Shown piece by piece: positions 55,632 through 63,628 of a DNA stretch of 64,000 bases (positions within the stretch are counted from its first letter, which is position 1; every line of letters starts with the position of its first letter). The notes beneath the pieces were generated by a model. The model did no database searches and was not told the DNA's origin. It saw nothing but the letters and a program-made list of their open reading frames with translations. The stretch lies in NCBI RefSeq assembly GCF_001428805.1, contig NZ_LMIS01000001.1, positions 1,786,976 to 1,850,975 of the forward strand, written 5' to 3'. A program made the translations under genes and the position numbers. The stretch is from Aeromicrobium sp. Root236. GTDB taxonomy: Bacteria > Actinomycetota > Actinomycetes > Propionibacteriales > Nocardioidaceae.

Positions 55632-56314
55632 GAAGTGCTCTCGAGGGCACCGTCACGCAGCACGACGACCCTGTCGGCGTGGGCTGCGATCCGGTGGTCA
55701 TGGGTCACCAGCAGGACACTCGCCCCGTGTTGCCGCGACGCGCTCAACAAGAGCTCGAGGACCTGCTCCCCCGCGAGGGTGTCGAGTGCGCCGGTCGGCT
55801 CGTCGGCGAACACGATCGAGGGCGCATGCACCAGAGCGCGGGCGACCGCAGCGCGTTGGGCCTCGCCGCCGGAGACCTCTCCCGTACGCCGGTTGCCGGC
55901 ATGACCCAGCCCGACGGACGCGAGCATCTCCTCGGCCCTCGCGAACGCCTCGCGATGAGCCGTGCCCAACAGCTGCAGCGGAAGGGCGACGTTCTCCGCC
56001 AGAGTCAGCTCGGGGATCAGGTCGCCGTTCTGCAGGATGAATCCCATGCGCGACAGCCGAAGTTCGGACCTGCGGCTCTCGGTCAGTGCCTCGATGGGAT
56101 CGCCGAGCACGCGGACCGATCCCGAGTCGGGCCTGAGGATCCCGGCGAGGCAGTGCAGCAAGGTCGACTTGCCAGAGCCCGACGGGCCCATCAGCGCGAG
56201 CACCTCACCGCGGCCGAGCTCGAGGCTCGCGCCGCGAAGGGCCGGCGTCTGCCCGAACGTGAGTCTGAGGTCGACGGCCGCAAGTGCCTGGCTCAGAGCG
56301 GTGTCGACAGTCAT
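55628..56314 (-). CDS. ABC ATPase 1 (MacB/LolD type)
   Basis: 228 residues: Walker A GPSGSGKSTLLH, signature VSGGEAQRAAVARAL, Walker B IVFADEPTGALD and H-switch VTHDHRIAA. Partner of permease 1. The ATG at 56314 overlaps the PadR stop (ATGA); the frame continues upstream only as PadR shadow. Confidence 0.93.
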   Translation of the reverse strand: MTVDTALSQALAAVDLRLTFGQTPALRGASLELGRGEVLALMGPSGSGKSTLLHCLAGILRPDSGSVRVLGDPIEALTESRRSELRLSRMGFILQNGDLIPELTLAENVALPLQLLGTAHREAFARAEEMLASVGLGHAGNRRTGEVSGGEAQRAAVARALVHAPSIVFADEPTGALDTLAGEQVLELLLSASRQHGASVLLVTHDHRIAAHADRVVVLRDGALESTS

Positions 56315-56844
56315 ACCGGCTCCGCCCGCAGCTGGTCGCGCAACCCGTCGAGCCGGCCACCCGCTTCCTCGATCCATCGCAGGTCAGCGTCGAGATGTGC
56401 GAGCTCATACGTGAGGGAGAGCAGGTCCGGAGCGGCTGCGGTGCCCTTGGCGGCCGTGAGCTCTCGCATGCGGGCGAGGTGCACGGCACGTTGCGCGTCG
56501 AGCACCGAGTCCGCGTCACGGCCGGACATCAGCGCGAGTGTGACCTTGGTCAGCAGCGTGTTCGAGGCGTAGGCCGACGGCGGTTCCGGTGTGTACATCC
56601 AGGTCTCCCATGCAGTGACTCCATCCGGCGTGATGGCGTACAGGATGCGCGACGGGCCGCCGCCATCCTCGGTGCCCGTGACAGTGGCGAGTCCGTCGCG
56701 CTCGAAGCGTGCCAATGACGCATAGACCTGCCCGGCAGCCAGAGGCTTGACCGGGCTGAAGCGCTGGTCATAGCGCTGCTTCAACGTGTAGCCGTGGGCG
56801 GGCTCGTTGGCGAGCAGCCCCAAAAGAGTCTTCGATACGGACAT
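56311..56844 (-). CDS. PadR-family regulator 1
   Basis: 177 residues. N-terminal winged helix (LLGLLANEPAHGYTLKQRYD and QVYASLARFERDGLATV) and a C-terminal helical (PadR_C-like) dimerisation part with TYELAHLDADLRWIEEA. First gene of a PadR-ATPase-permease operon, so it probably represses the transporter until a substrate binds. The ATG is seven bases after TATAGT, which overlaps a dyad, consistent with autoregulation. Confidence 0.92.
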   Translation of the reverse strand: MSVSKTLLGLLANEPAHGYTLKQRYDQRFSPVKPLAAGQVYASLARFERDGLATVTGTEDGGGPSRILYAITPDGVTAWETWMYTPEPPSAYASNTLLTKVTLALMSGRDADSVLDAQRAVHLARMRELTAAKGTAAAPDLLSLTYELAHLDADLRWIEEAGGRLDGLRDQLRAEPV

Positions 56845-56851
56845 GCCGAGG

Positions 56852-56870
56852 ACTATACACAGAGTGTCTA
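56852..56870 (-). promoter_or_regulatory. PadR 1 promoter and dyad
   Basis: Minus strand -10 TATAGT at 56852-56857, seven bases before the ATG (leaderless). TATACAC-AGA-GTGTCTA (56854-56870) is a 17 bp dyad with 6 of 7 arm positions matching and it overlaps the -10. Confidence 0.5.
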
Positions 56871-56899
56871 CTCGGAGCGACTACCTCGGATTCACTGGC

Positions 56900-57019
56900 T
56901 CAGCCGCGGCGCTGGACCCGCATCGATTCGTCGGCCCTCCGCATCGCGATGAGCACCGCCAACCGGCGCCTCGCCAGCAGCCGCCGGCGGCGGGCCGCGG
57001 ACCTCACGACACCCGTCAC
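56900..57019 (-). CDS. Basic micropeptide 2 after the second FtsX-type permease
   Basis: 39 codons from a GTG that overlaps the permease 2 stop as GTGA, the same coupling used between other genes of this operon. The peptide starts MTGVVRSAARRRRLLA and shares 25 or more consecutive residues with micropeptide 1. It is basic (mostly Arg) with an LAVLIAM core, and would be about 4.6 kDa. Function unknown; a transporter accessory or signal peptide is one guess, a hitch-hiking repeat another. Confidence 0.5.
   Translation of the reverse strand: MTGVVRSAARRRRLLARRRLAVLIAMRRADESMRVQRRG
56931..57006. repeat. 76 bp perfect direct repeat, copy 2
   Basis: Identical to 53589-53664. Located 9 bp after the permease 2 stop and inside micropeptide frame 2. 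It separates the second operon from the PadR 1 promoter. Confidence 0.9.
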
Positions 57020-59616
57020 TGAGCCAGCCGCCTGACGATCGGCAGCCGGCTTCGCGTGAACAGCATCGCTGCGAGAGCGGCCAGGAGCGGGACCACCACG
57101 ATCATGGCGCCGAGCAGGAGCCACGGCACCCGGATGATGGGGCTGCCGACCGACTCCACTCCGAGCACGTAGGACTGTGAGGTCAACGGCCACGTGACGG
57201 CGATGCCCGGCGCGAAGCCGACGGCGATGCCCAGCACCGTGCCGAGGCTCGCCAGGATGACGGCCTGGGCACCCGCGACGAGACGACGCGTACGAGGTGC
57301 GGCACCCACGGCGGCCAGTGTCGAGAAGTCCGGCCGCGCATCACTCAAGGCCAGGCCTGTAGCCGTCATCGTGCCGATCAGGACAGCCAGGGCGCCGAAG
57401 CCGAGGAGGGCGAGGAACGGGAGCGTGTACTTCTCCTGGAACCCGCGCTCGACCTGCGCGCTTCCGTAGTCGGGCGAGAGACCCGAGAGCGCGGCACTGA
57501 CCTTGTCCTCCACTGCCTTGGTCGGGACCGGCTCGCCCTTCGCCGAGATGGCGCGCACCGCTTGCCACGGCAAGTGATGTGCCCGCATCGCCGCCGGTGA
57601 GATCACCGCGAGGCCGATCGTCGGCTCGGGGCCCCGGGGTACCCTGCCGGTGCCGAGATCGGCGACGACAGCCTTGACCGGAACCCGTCGCTCCTTCTCT
57701 TTTTCGAACGCCTCGATCGTCACCATGCCGGCCTTGACGACGCGACGATCCCCCGCGAGCATCTGACCGCTCTCGAGCGCCTTGATCGCCTGCTCGTCCA
57801 GGGTGACTCCCCACTCGCGCAAGGTCGGCGCGTCGGCGACCATCAGCTCGCTGGATCCGGAGTACCCGTTGGGCGTACGCACCGTGACACTCACACCGCT
57901 GTCGTCCATGGCCTGGATGCCGGCCGCACCGATCGTGGTGAACCGCAATCCTCCGCTCGCGCGCGAGGCGACGTCGAGCATCTGGTCGGCCCTCGCGGCG
58001 TCGACGTTCACGACCATCCGGCCGGGCTCGGCCGCATAGACGTACTGCTGCCGGCTCTGCTCGAAGTCGCTGGCCGACCCGATCGCGATCGTCGTGATGC
58101 CGGCGACGGAAGCCATGATCGCGGCGATCGCCGGAGCGCTTCGTGCGCGCTGCCGTGCGGTGTCGCGGATGGCGAGACGAAGTGGCAGCGGAAGAACGGT
58201 GCCGATGCGGGCCACCGCGCCGATCAAGAGCGGGGTCAGCAGGACGGTGCCCAGGACGATCGCGATGATGGACCCGGCCACCGCCGTCTCGCCTCCCGGC
58301 TTGATCCCGAGCGTGAAGCACGCGGCGAGACCCCCGGCGATCAGGAGCAGGCCGAACAGCGGCCATCCTCGGCTTGACCTGACGGTCCCCCGGCGGCCAG
58401 CCAGGACGGCGGCGACCTGCTGCCTGGCCGCTTGGTGAGCCGGGACGAAGGCCGCGGCGAGGGCCGCGATCGAACCCAGCACCACGGCCGCAGCGACGTA
58501 CAGCCACTGCACCTCGAACGGGCCGAACGCGACGCTCGGGATCACCGACGGCAGGAGCCAGACGGCCATGACCGACAGGGCGAGGCCGATGACCGCGCCG
58601 GCGACGCACGAGAGGAAGCCGAGCACGAGGGCCTGGCCCAGCACGACCCGGCGGACCTGCTCGGGAGATGCGCCGGTCGCGGCGAGGAGTGCGAGGTCCC
58701 TGCGCTGCCGGCGTACGCCCACGGCGAAGGCCGGACCGGCGAGCAGGATGACCTCGAGCACGATCGCCGTCACGATCACCGCCATGACGCCACGGGTGCC
58801 GTCATCGGCACCGTCACCGAACTGATTCGCGCGCCCCAGCTCGGAGGCAGGCGGAGGGTGGTCGAGGACGTGCCGCGACACGACCAGGAATCCGGCGGCG
58901 TTGAGCGTCCGGACGTCGTGCCACGTGACCGGTGCTCGACGATCGATGAGGTACGACCTCTCGCCGTCGCCCGGAACCGAGCCAGGCATGACGAGGGCTC
59001 CCGCAGAGTTGCCGCCTCGGATCACCGTGCTCAGGCGGCCGATACCGACGACCCGCGAAGCCTTGCCGTCGCCGATGTCCACGGTCGTGCCGATCGTCGC
59101 GCCATGATCGGCCAGGGCTTTGGTCACCATGACCTCGCCGATGGCGCGCGGCACGCGGCCGTGCTGGATGGAGTACATGCCGTGCGTGACGGGTGCGCCG
59201 GGGTCCAGCGCTGTGAGGTTGGCTCGGTAGCCACGAGCACCGATCACGATCGAGGTGCCCGTCGCACGATCGACAGCGACGATCCTGGCGTGTGTCGCTC
59301 GTTCGAGGGCGGCGGCCTGGGCGGCCTGTGTGAACTCGCGCGGCTTGCCGAACGTGCCGAACTCCCCGCCGTCGGCCGACTGGCTCACCCCTTTCGCCCC
59401 CAGGAAGGTCGCGGAGGCCTGCGCCGTGCCCATGGCGTCCGCGAGCCCTTCTCGCTGGTCCACGTCGTTGGTCGCGACGAGGGTCGTCAGCATGACGGTG
59501 AGCAGCACCGGAGTGCCGACCATCACGGCGATCAGCAGGCTGCGCCCCTTGGAGCGGAGGGCATCGCGCCGACCGGCCCGCAGCGCCACGCGCCACGACG
59601 CGGAGAACTGGCTCAC
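57016..59616 (-). CDS. FtsX/MacB-type ABC permease 2
   Basis: 866 residues: an N-terminal helix (about 25-45), a large extracytoplasmic domain (about 45-285), three or four helices, a second extracytoplasmic region (about 570-770), and three final helices. This is the ten-helix layout of large FtsX-type permeases, which often export or release peptides or lipids. The GTG at 59616 overlaps the ATPase stop (GTGA). I chose it over a longer frame because the RRDALRSKGRSLL start motif begins there. Confidence 0.88.
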   Translation of the reverse strand: MSQFSASWRVALRAGRRDALRSKGRSLLIAVMVGTPVLLTVMLTTLVATNDVDQREGLADAMGTAQASATFLGAKGVSQSADGGEFGTFGKPREFTQAAQAAALERATHARIVAVDRATGTSIVIGARGYRANLTALDPGAPVTHGMYSIQHGRVPRAIGEVMVTKALADHGATIGTTVDIGDGKASRVVGIGRLSTVIRGGNSAGALVMPGSVPGDGERSYLIDRRAPVTWHDVRTLNAAGFLVVSRHVLDHPPPASELGRANQFGDGADDGTRGVMAVIVTAIVLEVILLAGPAFAVGVRRQRRDLALLAATGASPEQVRRVVLGQALVLGFLSCVAGAVIGLALSVMAVWLLPSVIPSVAFGPFEVQWLYVAAAVVLGSIAALAAAFVPAHQAARQQVAAVLAGRRGTVRSSRGWPLFGLLLIAGGLAACFTLGIKPGGETAVAGSIIAIVLGTVLLTPLLIGAVARIGTVLPLPLRLAIRDTARQRARSAPAIAAIMASVAGITTIAIGSASDFEQSRQQYVYAAEPGRMVVNVDAARADQMLDVASRASGGLRFTTIGAAGIQAMDDSGVSVTVRTPNGYSGSSELMVADAPTLREWGVTLDEQAIKALESGQMLAGDRRVVKAGMVTIEAFEKEKERRVPVKAVVADLGTGRVPRGPEPTIGLAVISPAAMRAHHLPWQAVRAISAKGEPVPTKAVEDKVSAALSGLSPDYGSAQVERGFQEKYTLPFLALLGFGALAVLIGTMTATGLALSDARPDFSTLAAVGAAPRTRRLVAGAQAVILASLGTVLGIAVGFAPGIAVTWPLTSQSYVLGVESVGSPIIRVPWLLLGAMIVVVPLLAALAAMLFTRSRLPIVRRLAQ

Positions 59617-60353
59617 ACGTGCCGCCCGGCGGCCAGCAGCGCCTCGGCCGAGAGCTCGGATGCCGTGGTGTCGGTGATCTGCCCGTCGCGCAGGAACACG
59701 ATGCGGTCGGCCCACGCGGCGTGCCGGGCGTCGTGAGTCACGAGCAGCCCCGCTCCCCCGCGGTCGATGCGCTTGCGGAGCACGCGCAGCACCGCCTCAC
59801 CGGTCTGGGAGTCCAGCGCCCCGGTGGGCTCGTCGGCGAGCAGCACGCGGCGCGGTCCGACGAGCGCTCGCGCGATCGCCACCCGCTGCTGCTGTCCGCC
59901 GGACATCTCGTCGGGGAACCGGTCGGCGAGCTCCGCCAGCTCGACGTCCTCCAGCGACTTGAGCGCGGTACGCCTGGCCGTGCGCCGTGAGGCGCCGTCG
60001 AGCTCGAGCGGCAGGCCGACGTTCTCGACCGCGGTCAGCGTCGGGATCAGGTTGAGGTCCTGGAACACGTAGCCGACGCTCCGCCGGCGCATCGCGGCGA
60101 GCTGCTTGGTGGAGAGGTCGGCGAGGCTCTGTCCCTCGATGAGCACCTCGCCGCTGGTCGGCCGGTCCAGTCCGCCAAGCAGCGTCAGGAGCGTGGACTT
60201 GCCGGAGCCGGACGGGCCCATCACGGCTACGAGCTCACCCTCGACGAGGGTCAGGTCGATCTCGCGAAGGGCGTGCACCTCGGCCGCTCCTTCGCCGTGC
60301 ACCCGGCTGACACCTCGCAGCTCCAGCACGACGGCGCGCTCGGCCGTGTTCAC
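59613..60353 (-). CDS. ABC ATPase 2 (MacB/LolD type)
   Basis: 246 residues. Walker A GPSGSGKSTLLTLLGG, Q-loop VFQDLNLIPTLTA, signature MSGGQQQRVAIARAL, Walker B LLADEPTGALD and H-switch VTHDARHAA. Works with permease 2. The GTG at 60353 overlaps the PadR 2 stop (GTGA), so all three genes of the operon are coupled. Confidence 0.94.
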   Translation of the reverse strand: MNTAERAVVLELRGVSRVHGEGAAEVHALREIDLTLVEGELVAVMGPSGSGKSTLLTLLGGLDRPTSGEVLIEGQSLADLSTKQLAAMRRRSVGYVFQDLNLIPTLTAVENVGLPLELDGASRRTARRTALKSLEDVELAELADRFPDEMSGGQQQRVAIARALVGPRRVLLADEPTGALDSQTGEAVLRVLRKRIDRGGAGLLVTHDARHAAWADRIVFLRDGQITDTTASELSAEALLAAGRHV

Positions 60354-60919
60354 GAGCGCACCCGGTCGCTGTCGTCCGCGGCCGCCGATGCCGACTCCGC
60401 ACGCCGGGCCCGGCGTACCCGTGACTCGACGTGGTCCAGCCAGCGCACCTGAGACTCCGCCGAGAAGATCAACCGCTCGAGCACGAGCTCCCACGCCAGG
60501 TCATCGGCTTCGTCGGCCTGACGCTTGAGCCTGGTGTAGTCCTGCAGCTGGCGCAGCGTCGCAGACCGCTGCGCCTGCACGATCGCCGCGATGTCGACGC
60601 CCTCCATGCCGACACCGAGGGCGAGCTTGATCGACAGCTCGTCGCGCGGGTCGGAGGTCTTGTCGACGGGAGTCGCGAACCACTGCGCGGCCTCCGCACG
60701 CCCGGCGTCCGTGAGCACGTACGCGATGCGGCCCTCGCCGTCAGACTCTCCGGCACCCTCGACGAGTCCGTCGCGCTCGAGCCGTTGCAACGTCGTGTAG
60801 ACCTGTCCGACGTTGAGCGGCCACGTCCCGCCGGTCCGGGCCTCGAACTCCGCCCGCAGCTGGTAGCCGTGGCGTGGGCCCTCGGTCAGCAGGGCCATCA
60901 AGCTGTTCCTGATCGTCAT
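60350..60919 (-). CDS. PadR-family regulator 2
   Basis: 189 residues. Winged helix with LLTEGPRHGYQLRAEFE and QVYTTLQRLERDGLVEGAG, then a helical C-terminus. Heads the second PadR-ATPase-permease operon. Two matching 14 bp operator candidates lie upstream, the first over the -10 box. It is related to PadR 1, but the operator sequences differ, so each regulator probably controls its own operon. Confidence 0.93.
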   Translation of the reverse strand: MTIRNSLMALLTEGPRHGYQLRAEFEARTGGTWPLNVGQVYTTLQRLERDGLVEGAGESDGEGRIAYVLTDAGRAEAAQWFATPVDKTSDPRDELSIKLALGVGMEGVDIAAIVQAQRSATLRQLQDYTRLKRQADEADDLAWELVLERLIFSAESQVRWLDHVESRVRRARRAESASAAADDSDRVRS

Positions 60920-60928
60920 CGGCCATCC

Positions 60929-60976
60929 CTATACTCGGTATGCATGTGCTGGACATGACGGTATACCGGGTATGCA
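60929..60976 (-). promoter_or_regulatory. PadR 2 promoter with two matching operators
   Basis: TATACTCGGTATGC (60931-60944) and TATACCGGGTATGC (60963-60976) are 32 bp apart, three helical turns, and each is a near-palindrome built on TATAC and GTAT. The first overlaps the -10 TATAGG (60929-60934, minus strand), nine bases before the ATG. Confidence 0.6.
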
Positions 60977-60991
60977 CGGATGGCAAACAGG

Positions 60992-61969
60992 TCAGCGGGA
61001 GAGTCGGGTGGCGAGCTCGGCAGCCCAGTAGGTCAGCACGATCTCCGCGCCTGCGCGGCGGATCGACAAGATGATCTCGTCGATCGTGCGCTCGCGATCG
61101 ATCCAGCCGTTGGCCGCGGCGGCCTCGACCATCGCCATCTCGCCGGAGATGTTGTAGGCCGCGACCGGCACGTCGACCGCGGCGCGCACGTCGGCGATCA
61201 CGTCGAGGTAGGACAGCGCCGGCTTGACCATGACGATGTCGGCACCCTCATCGATGTCGAGCAGCACCTCGCGGATCGCCTCGCGGCTGTTGGCCGGATC
61301 CTGTTGGTAGGTCTTGCGGTCGCCCTGCAGCGACGAGCCGACGGCCTCGCGGAACGGGCCGTAGAACGCCGAGGAGTACTTCACGGCGTACGCGAGGATC
61401 ACCGTGTCGTCGTGGCCCGCGGCGTCGAGGGCGGAACGAATGACGCCGACCTGGCCGTCCATCATCCCGCTCGGGCCGACCACGTGGGCGCCGGACTCGG
61501 CCTGCACGACACCCATCCGGGCGTAGATCTCGAGCGTCGCGTCGTTGTCGACCCGGCCCTGCGCGTCGAGCACGCCGCAGTGGCCGTGGTCGGTGAACTC
61601 GTCGAGGCACAGGTCCGACATCACGAGCAGGTCGTCACCGACCTCGGCGCGGGCGTCGGCCAGGGCGACGTTGAGGATGCCGTCAGGATCGAGGGCGCCG
61701 GAGCCCACGGCGTCCTTGTGCTCGGGCACGCCGAACAGCATGACGCCGCCGAGCCCGAGCGCGGCCGCCTCGGCGTACGCCTTGCGGGCCGTGTCGCGGG
61801 TGTGCTGCACGACGCCGGGCATGCTCGCGATCGGTCGCTGCTCGGTGATCCCCTCCGCGATGAACATCGGCAGGATCAGCTGCGACGGCTGGACGTGCGT
61901 CTCCGCCACCAACCGCCTCATCGCCGGCGACTGGCGCAGGCGACGAGGACGGTCAGAGGGGAAGGGCAT
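60992..61969 (-). CDS. hemB: Porphobilinogen synthase
   Basis: 325 residues. Condenses two 5-aminolevulinates. The metal-binding cysteine region DLCLDEFTDHGHCGVLD (zinc-type, Cys-rich) and both active-site lysines (AYAVKYSSAFYGPFR and VKPALSYLD) are present. ATG start one base after the hemD stop, so it is the last gene of hemC-hemD-hemB. Its stop is 15 bp from the distal PadR 2 operator. Confidence 0.95.
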   Translation of the reverse strand: MPFPSDRPRRLRQSPAMRRLVAETHVQPSQLILPMFIAEGITEQRPIASMPGVVQHTRDTARKAYAEAAALGLGGVMLFGVPEHKDAVGSGALDPDGILNVALADARAEVGDDLLVMSDLCLDEFTDHGHCGVLDAQGRVDNDATLEIYARMGVVQAESGAHVVGPSGMMDGQVGVIRSALDAAGHDDTVILAYAVKYSSAFYGPFREAVGSSLQGDRKTYQQDPANSREAIREVLLDIDEGADIVMVKPALSYLDVIADVRAAVDVPVAAYNISGEMAMVEAAAANGWIDRERTIDEIILSIRRAGAEIVLTYWAAELATRLSR

Positions 61970-61970
61970 G

Positions 61971-63599
61971 TCAGGCCTTGCGACGCGTCGAGGGACGCTT
62001 CTGCGAGGGCTTGGTCACCGGCTCGCCCGCATCGAGGAACGCGAGGCGGCGAGCCGCACCGAACTCCGCGAGCGCGTCGGCCAGCACCTCGACCGACGGT
62101 GACTCGGCGAGGACGTCGACCCGCAGGCCGTGCTCCTCGGCGGTCTTGGCGGTCGCCGGGCCGATGCACGCGATGATCGTCGACGTGTGCGGCTTGCCGG
62201 CGATGCCCACGAGGTTGCGCACCGTGGACGACGAGGTGAACATGACCGCGTCGAACTTGCCGGTCTTGATCGCCTCGCGCGTCGGCGCTGGCGGCGGGGC
62301 GGCCCGGACGGTGCGGTAGGCCGTGACGTCGTCGACCTCCCAGCCGAGATCGACGAGGCCGGCCACGAGGGTCTCGGTCGCGATGTCGGCGCGCGGCAGG
62401 AAGACCCGGTTGATCGGGTCGAGCAGGTCGTCGTACGGCGGCCAGTCGTCGAGCAGCCCACGAGCCGACTGCTCGCCGCTGGGGACGAGGTCGGCGCGGA
62501 TGCCCCAGGTCGCGATGGCCTCGGCGGTCTTGTCACCGACGGCGGCGATCTTGAGGCCCGAGAACGCGCGGGCGTCGAGGCCGTACTCCTCGAACTTCTC
62601 GCGCACGGCCTTGACGGCGTTGACGCTGGTGAACGCAATCCACTCGTAGCGACCCTCGACCAGACCGCGTACGGCCTTGTCCATCTGCTGCGGGTTGCGC
62701 GGCGGCTCGACCGAGATCGTCGGGACCTCCTCGGACAGCGCACCGAAGCCACGCAGGCGAGCGGCCAGGCTGGCGGACTGCTCCTTGGTGCGGGGCACCA
62801 GGACGCGCCAGCCGTAGAGCGGCTTGGTCTCGAACCACGAGAGCGCCTCACGCATCGTGACGACCTGGCCGACGACCGTGATGGCCGGCGCGGTCATGCC
62901 GGCCGCCTTGGCGTCAGCGGCGATGTCGGCGAGTGTCGAGACGACCGTGGTCTGCTCGGTCGTCGTGCCGACCCGGGTCATGGCGACCGGCGTCTCGGCG
63001 GAGCGACCGGCAGCGACCAGGCCGGCAGCGACCTCGCCGATGCGGGCGACCGCCGACAGCAGGACCAAGGTGTCCTGGCCGGCGTGCTCGGACCAGTTGA
63101 TCGACGCGTCGCCGACGCTGACGACCGAGTACTCGCGGTGCGTGCGGTTGGTCAGCGGCACACCGGCGTACGCGGGCACGGCCGAGACCGACGAGATGCC
63201 GGGCACGATCTCGAAGCCGATGCCGGCCTTGCTGCAGGCCGCGGCCTCCTCGGGCGCCGTCGCGTAGGTGAACGGGTCACCCGCGATCAGGCGTACGACG
63301 TGGGAGCCGGTCTTGGCGTACTTGACGACGAGCCGGGCGCGGGCGGCGTGGGTCAGGGTCTCGCCGTCCTCGCCGACTCCGCCGTCGATGATCTCGGCAC
63401 CGTTGGTGACGAGAGCCTCCTGCTCGGGCAGCTCCGTGATGACGATGTCCGCCTGGGCGAGCAGCTCAGCCGCTCGAACCGTCAGCAGGCTGGCATCGCC
63501 CGGTCCGGCGCCGACGAAGCTCACGTGGCCGCGGACGGCCTTGTGTGCGTTCGGTCGAGCCGTGGACGGTGCTTCTCGCATCGCAGTGGTGATGGTCAC
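61971..63599 (-). CDS. hemD: Fused uroporphyrinogen-III methyltransferase/synthase (CobA-HemD)
   Basis: 542 residues. The N-terminal CobA domain (about 25-265) has the SAM motif VGAGPGDASLLTVRA, the AGDPF loop and PGISSVSAVPAYAGVPLT; the C-terminal HemD domain (about 270-515) has VLVPRTKEQSASLAARLR and FTSVNAVKAVRE. It makes uroporphyrinogen III and can methylate it toward siroheme or cobalamin. GTG start with AAAAGGA nearby; 29 bp after the hemC stop. The C-terminal 20 residues are a basic tail. Confidence 0.95.
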   Translation of the reverse strand: MTITTAMREAPSTARPNAHKAVRGHVSFVGAGPGDASLLTVRAAELLAQADIVITELPEQEALVTNGAEIIDGGVGEDGETLTHAARARLVVKYAKTGSHVVRLIAGDPFTYATAPEEAAACSKAGIGFEIVPGISSVSAVPAYAGVPLTNRTHREYSVVSVGDASINWSEHAGQDTLVLLSAVARIGEVAAGLVAAGRSAETPVAMTRVGTTTEQTTVVSTLADIAADAKAAGMTAPAITVVGQVVTMREALSWFETKPLYGWRVLVPRTKEQSASLAARLRGFGALSEEVPTISVEPPRNPQQMDKAVRGLVEGRYEWIAFTSVNAVKAVREKFEEYGLDARAFSGLKIAAVGDKTAEAIATWGIRADLVPSGEQSARGLLDDWPPYDDLLDPINRVFLPRADIATETLVAGLVDLGWEVDDVTAYRTVRAAPPPAPTREAIKTGKFDAVMFTSSSTVRNLVGIAGKPHTSTIIACIGPATAKTAEEHGLRVDVLAESPSVEVLADALAEFGAARRLAFLDAGEPVTKPSQKRPSTRRKA

Positions 63600-63628
63600 G
63601 GTGGTCCTTTTCTCGATCTGCCTGGGGG

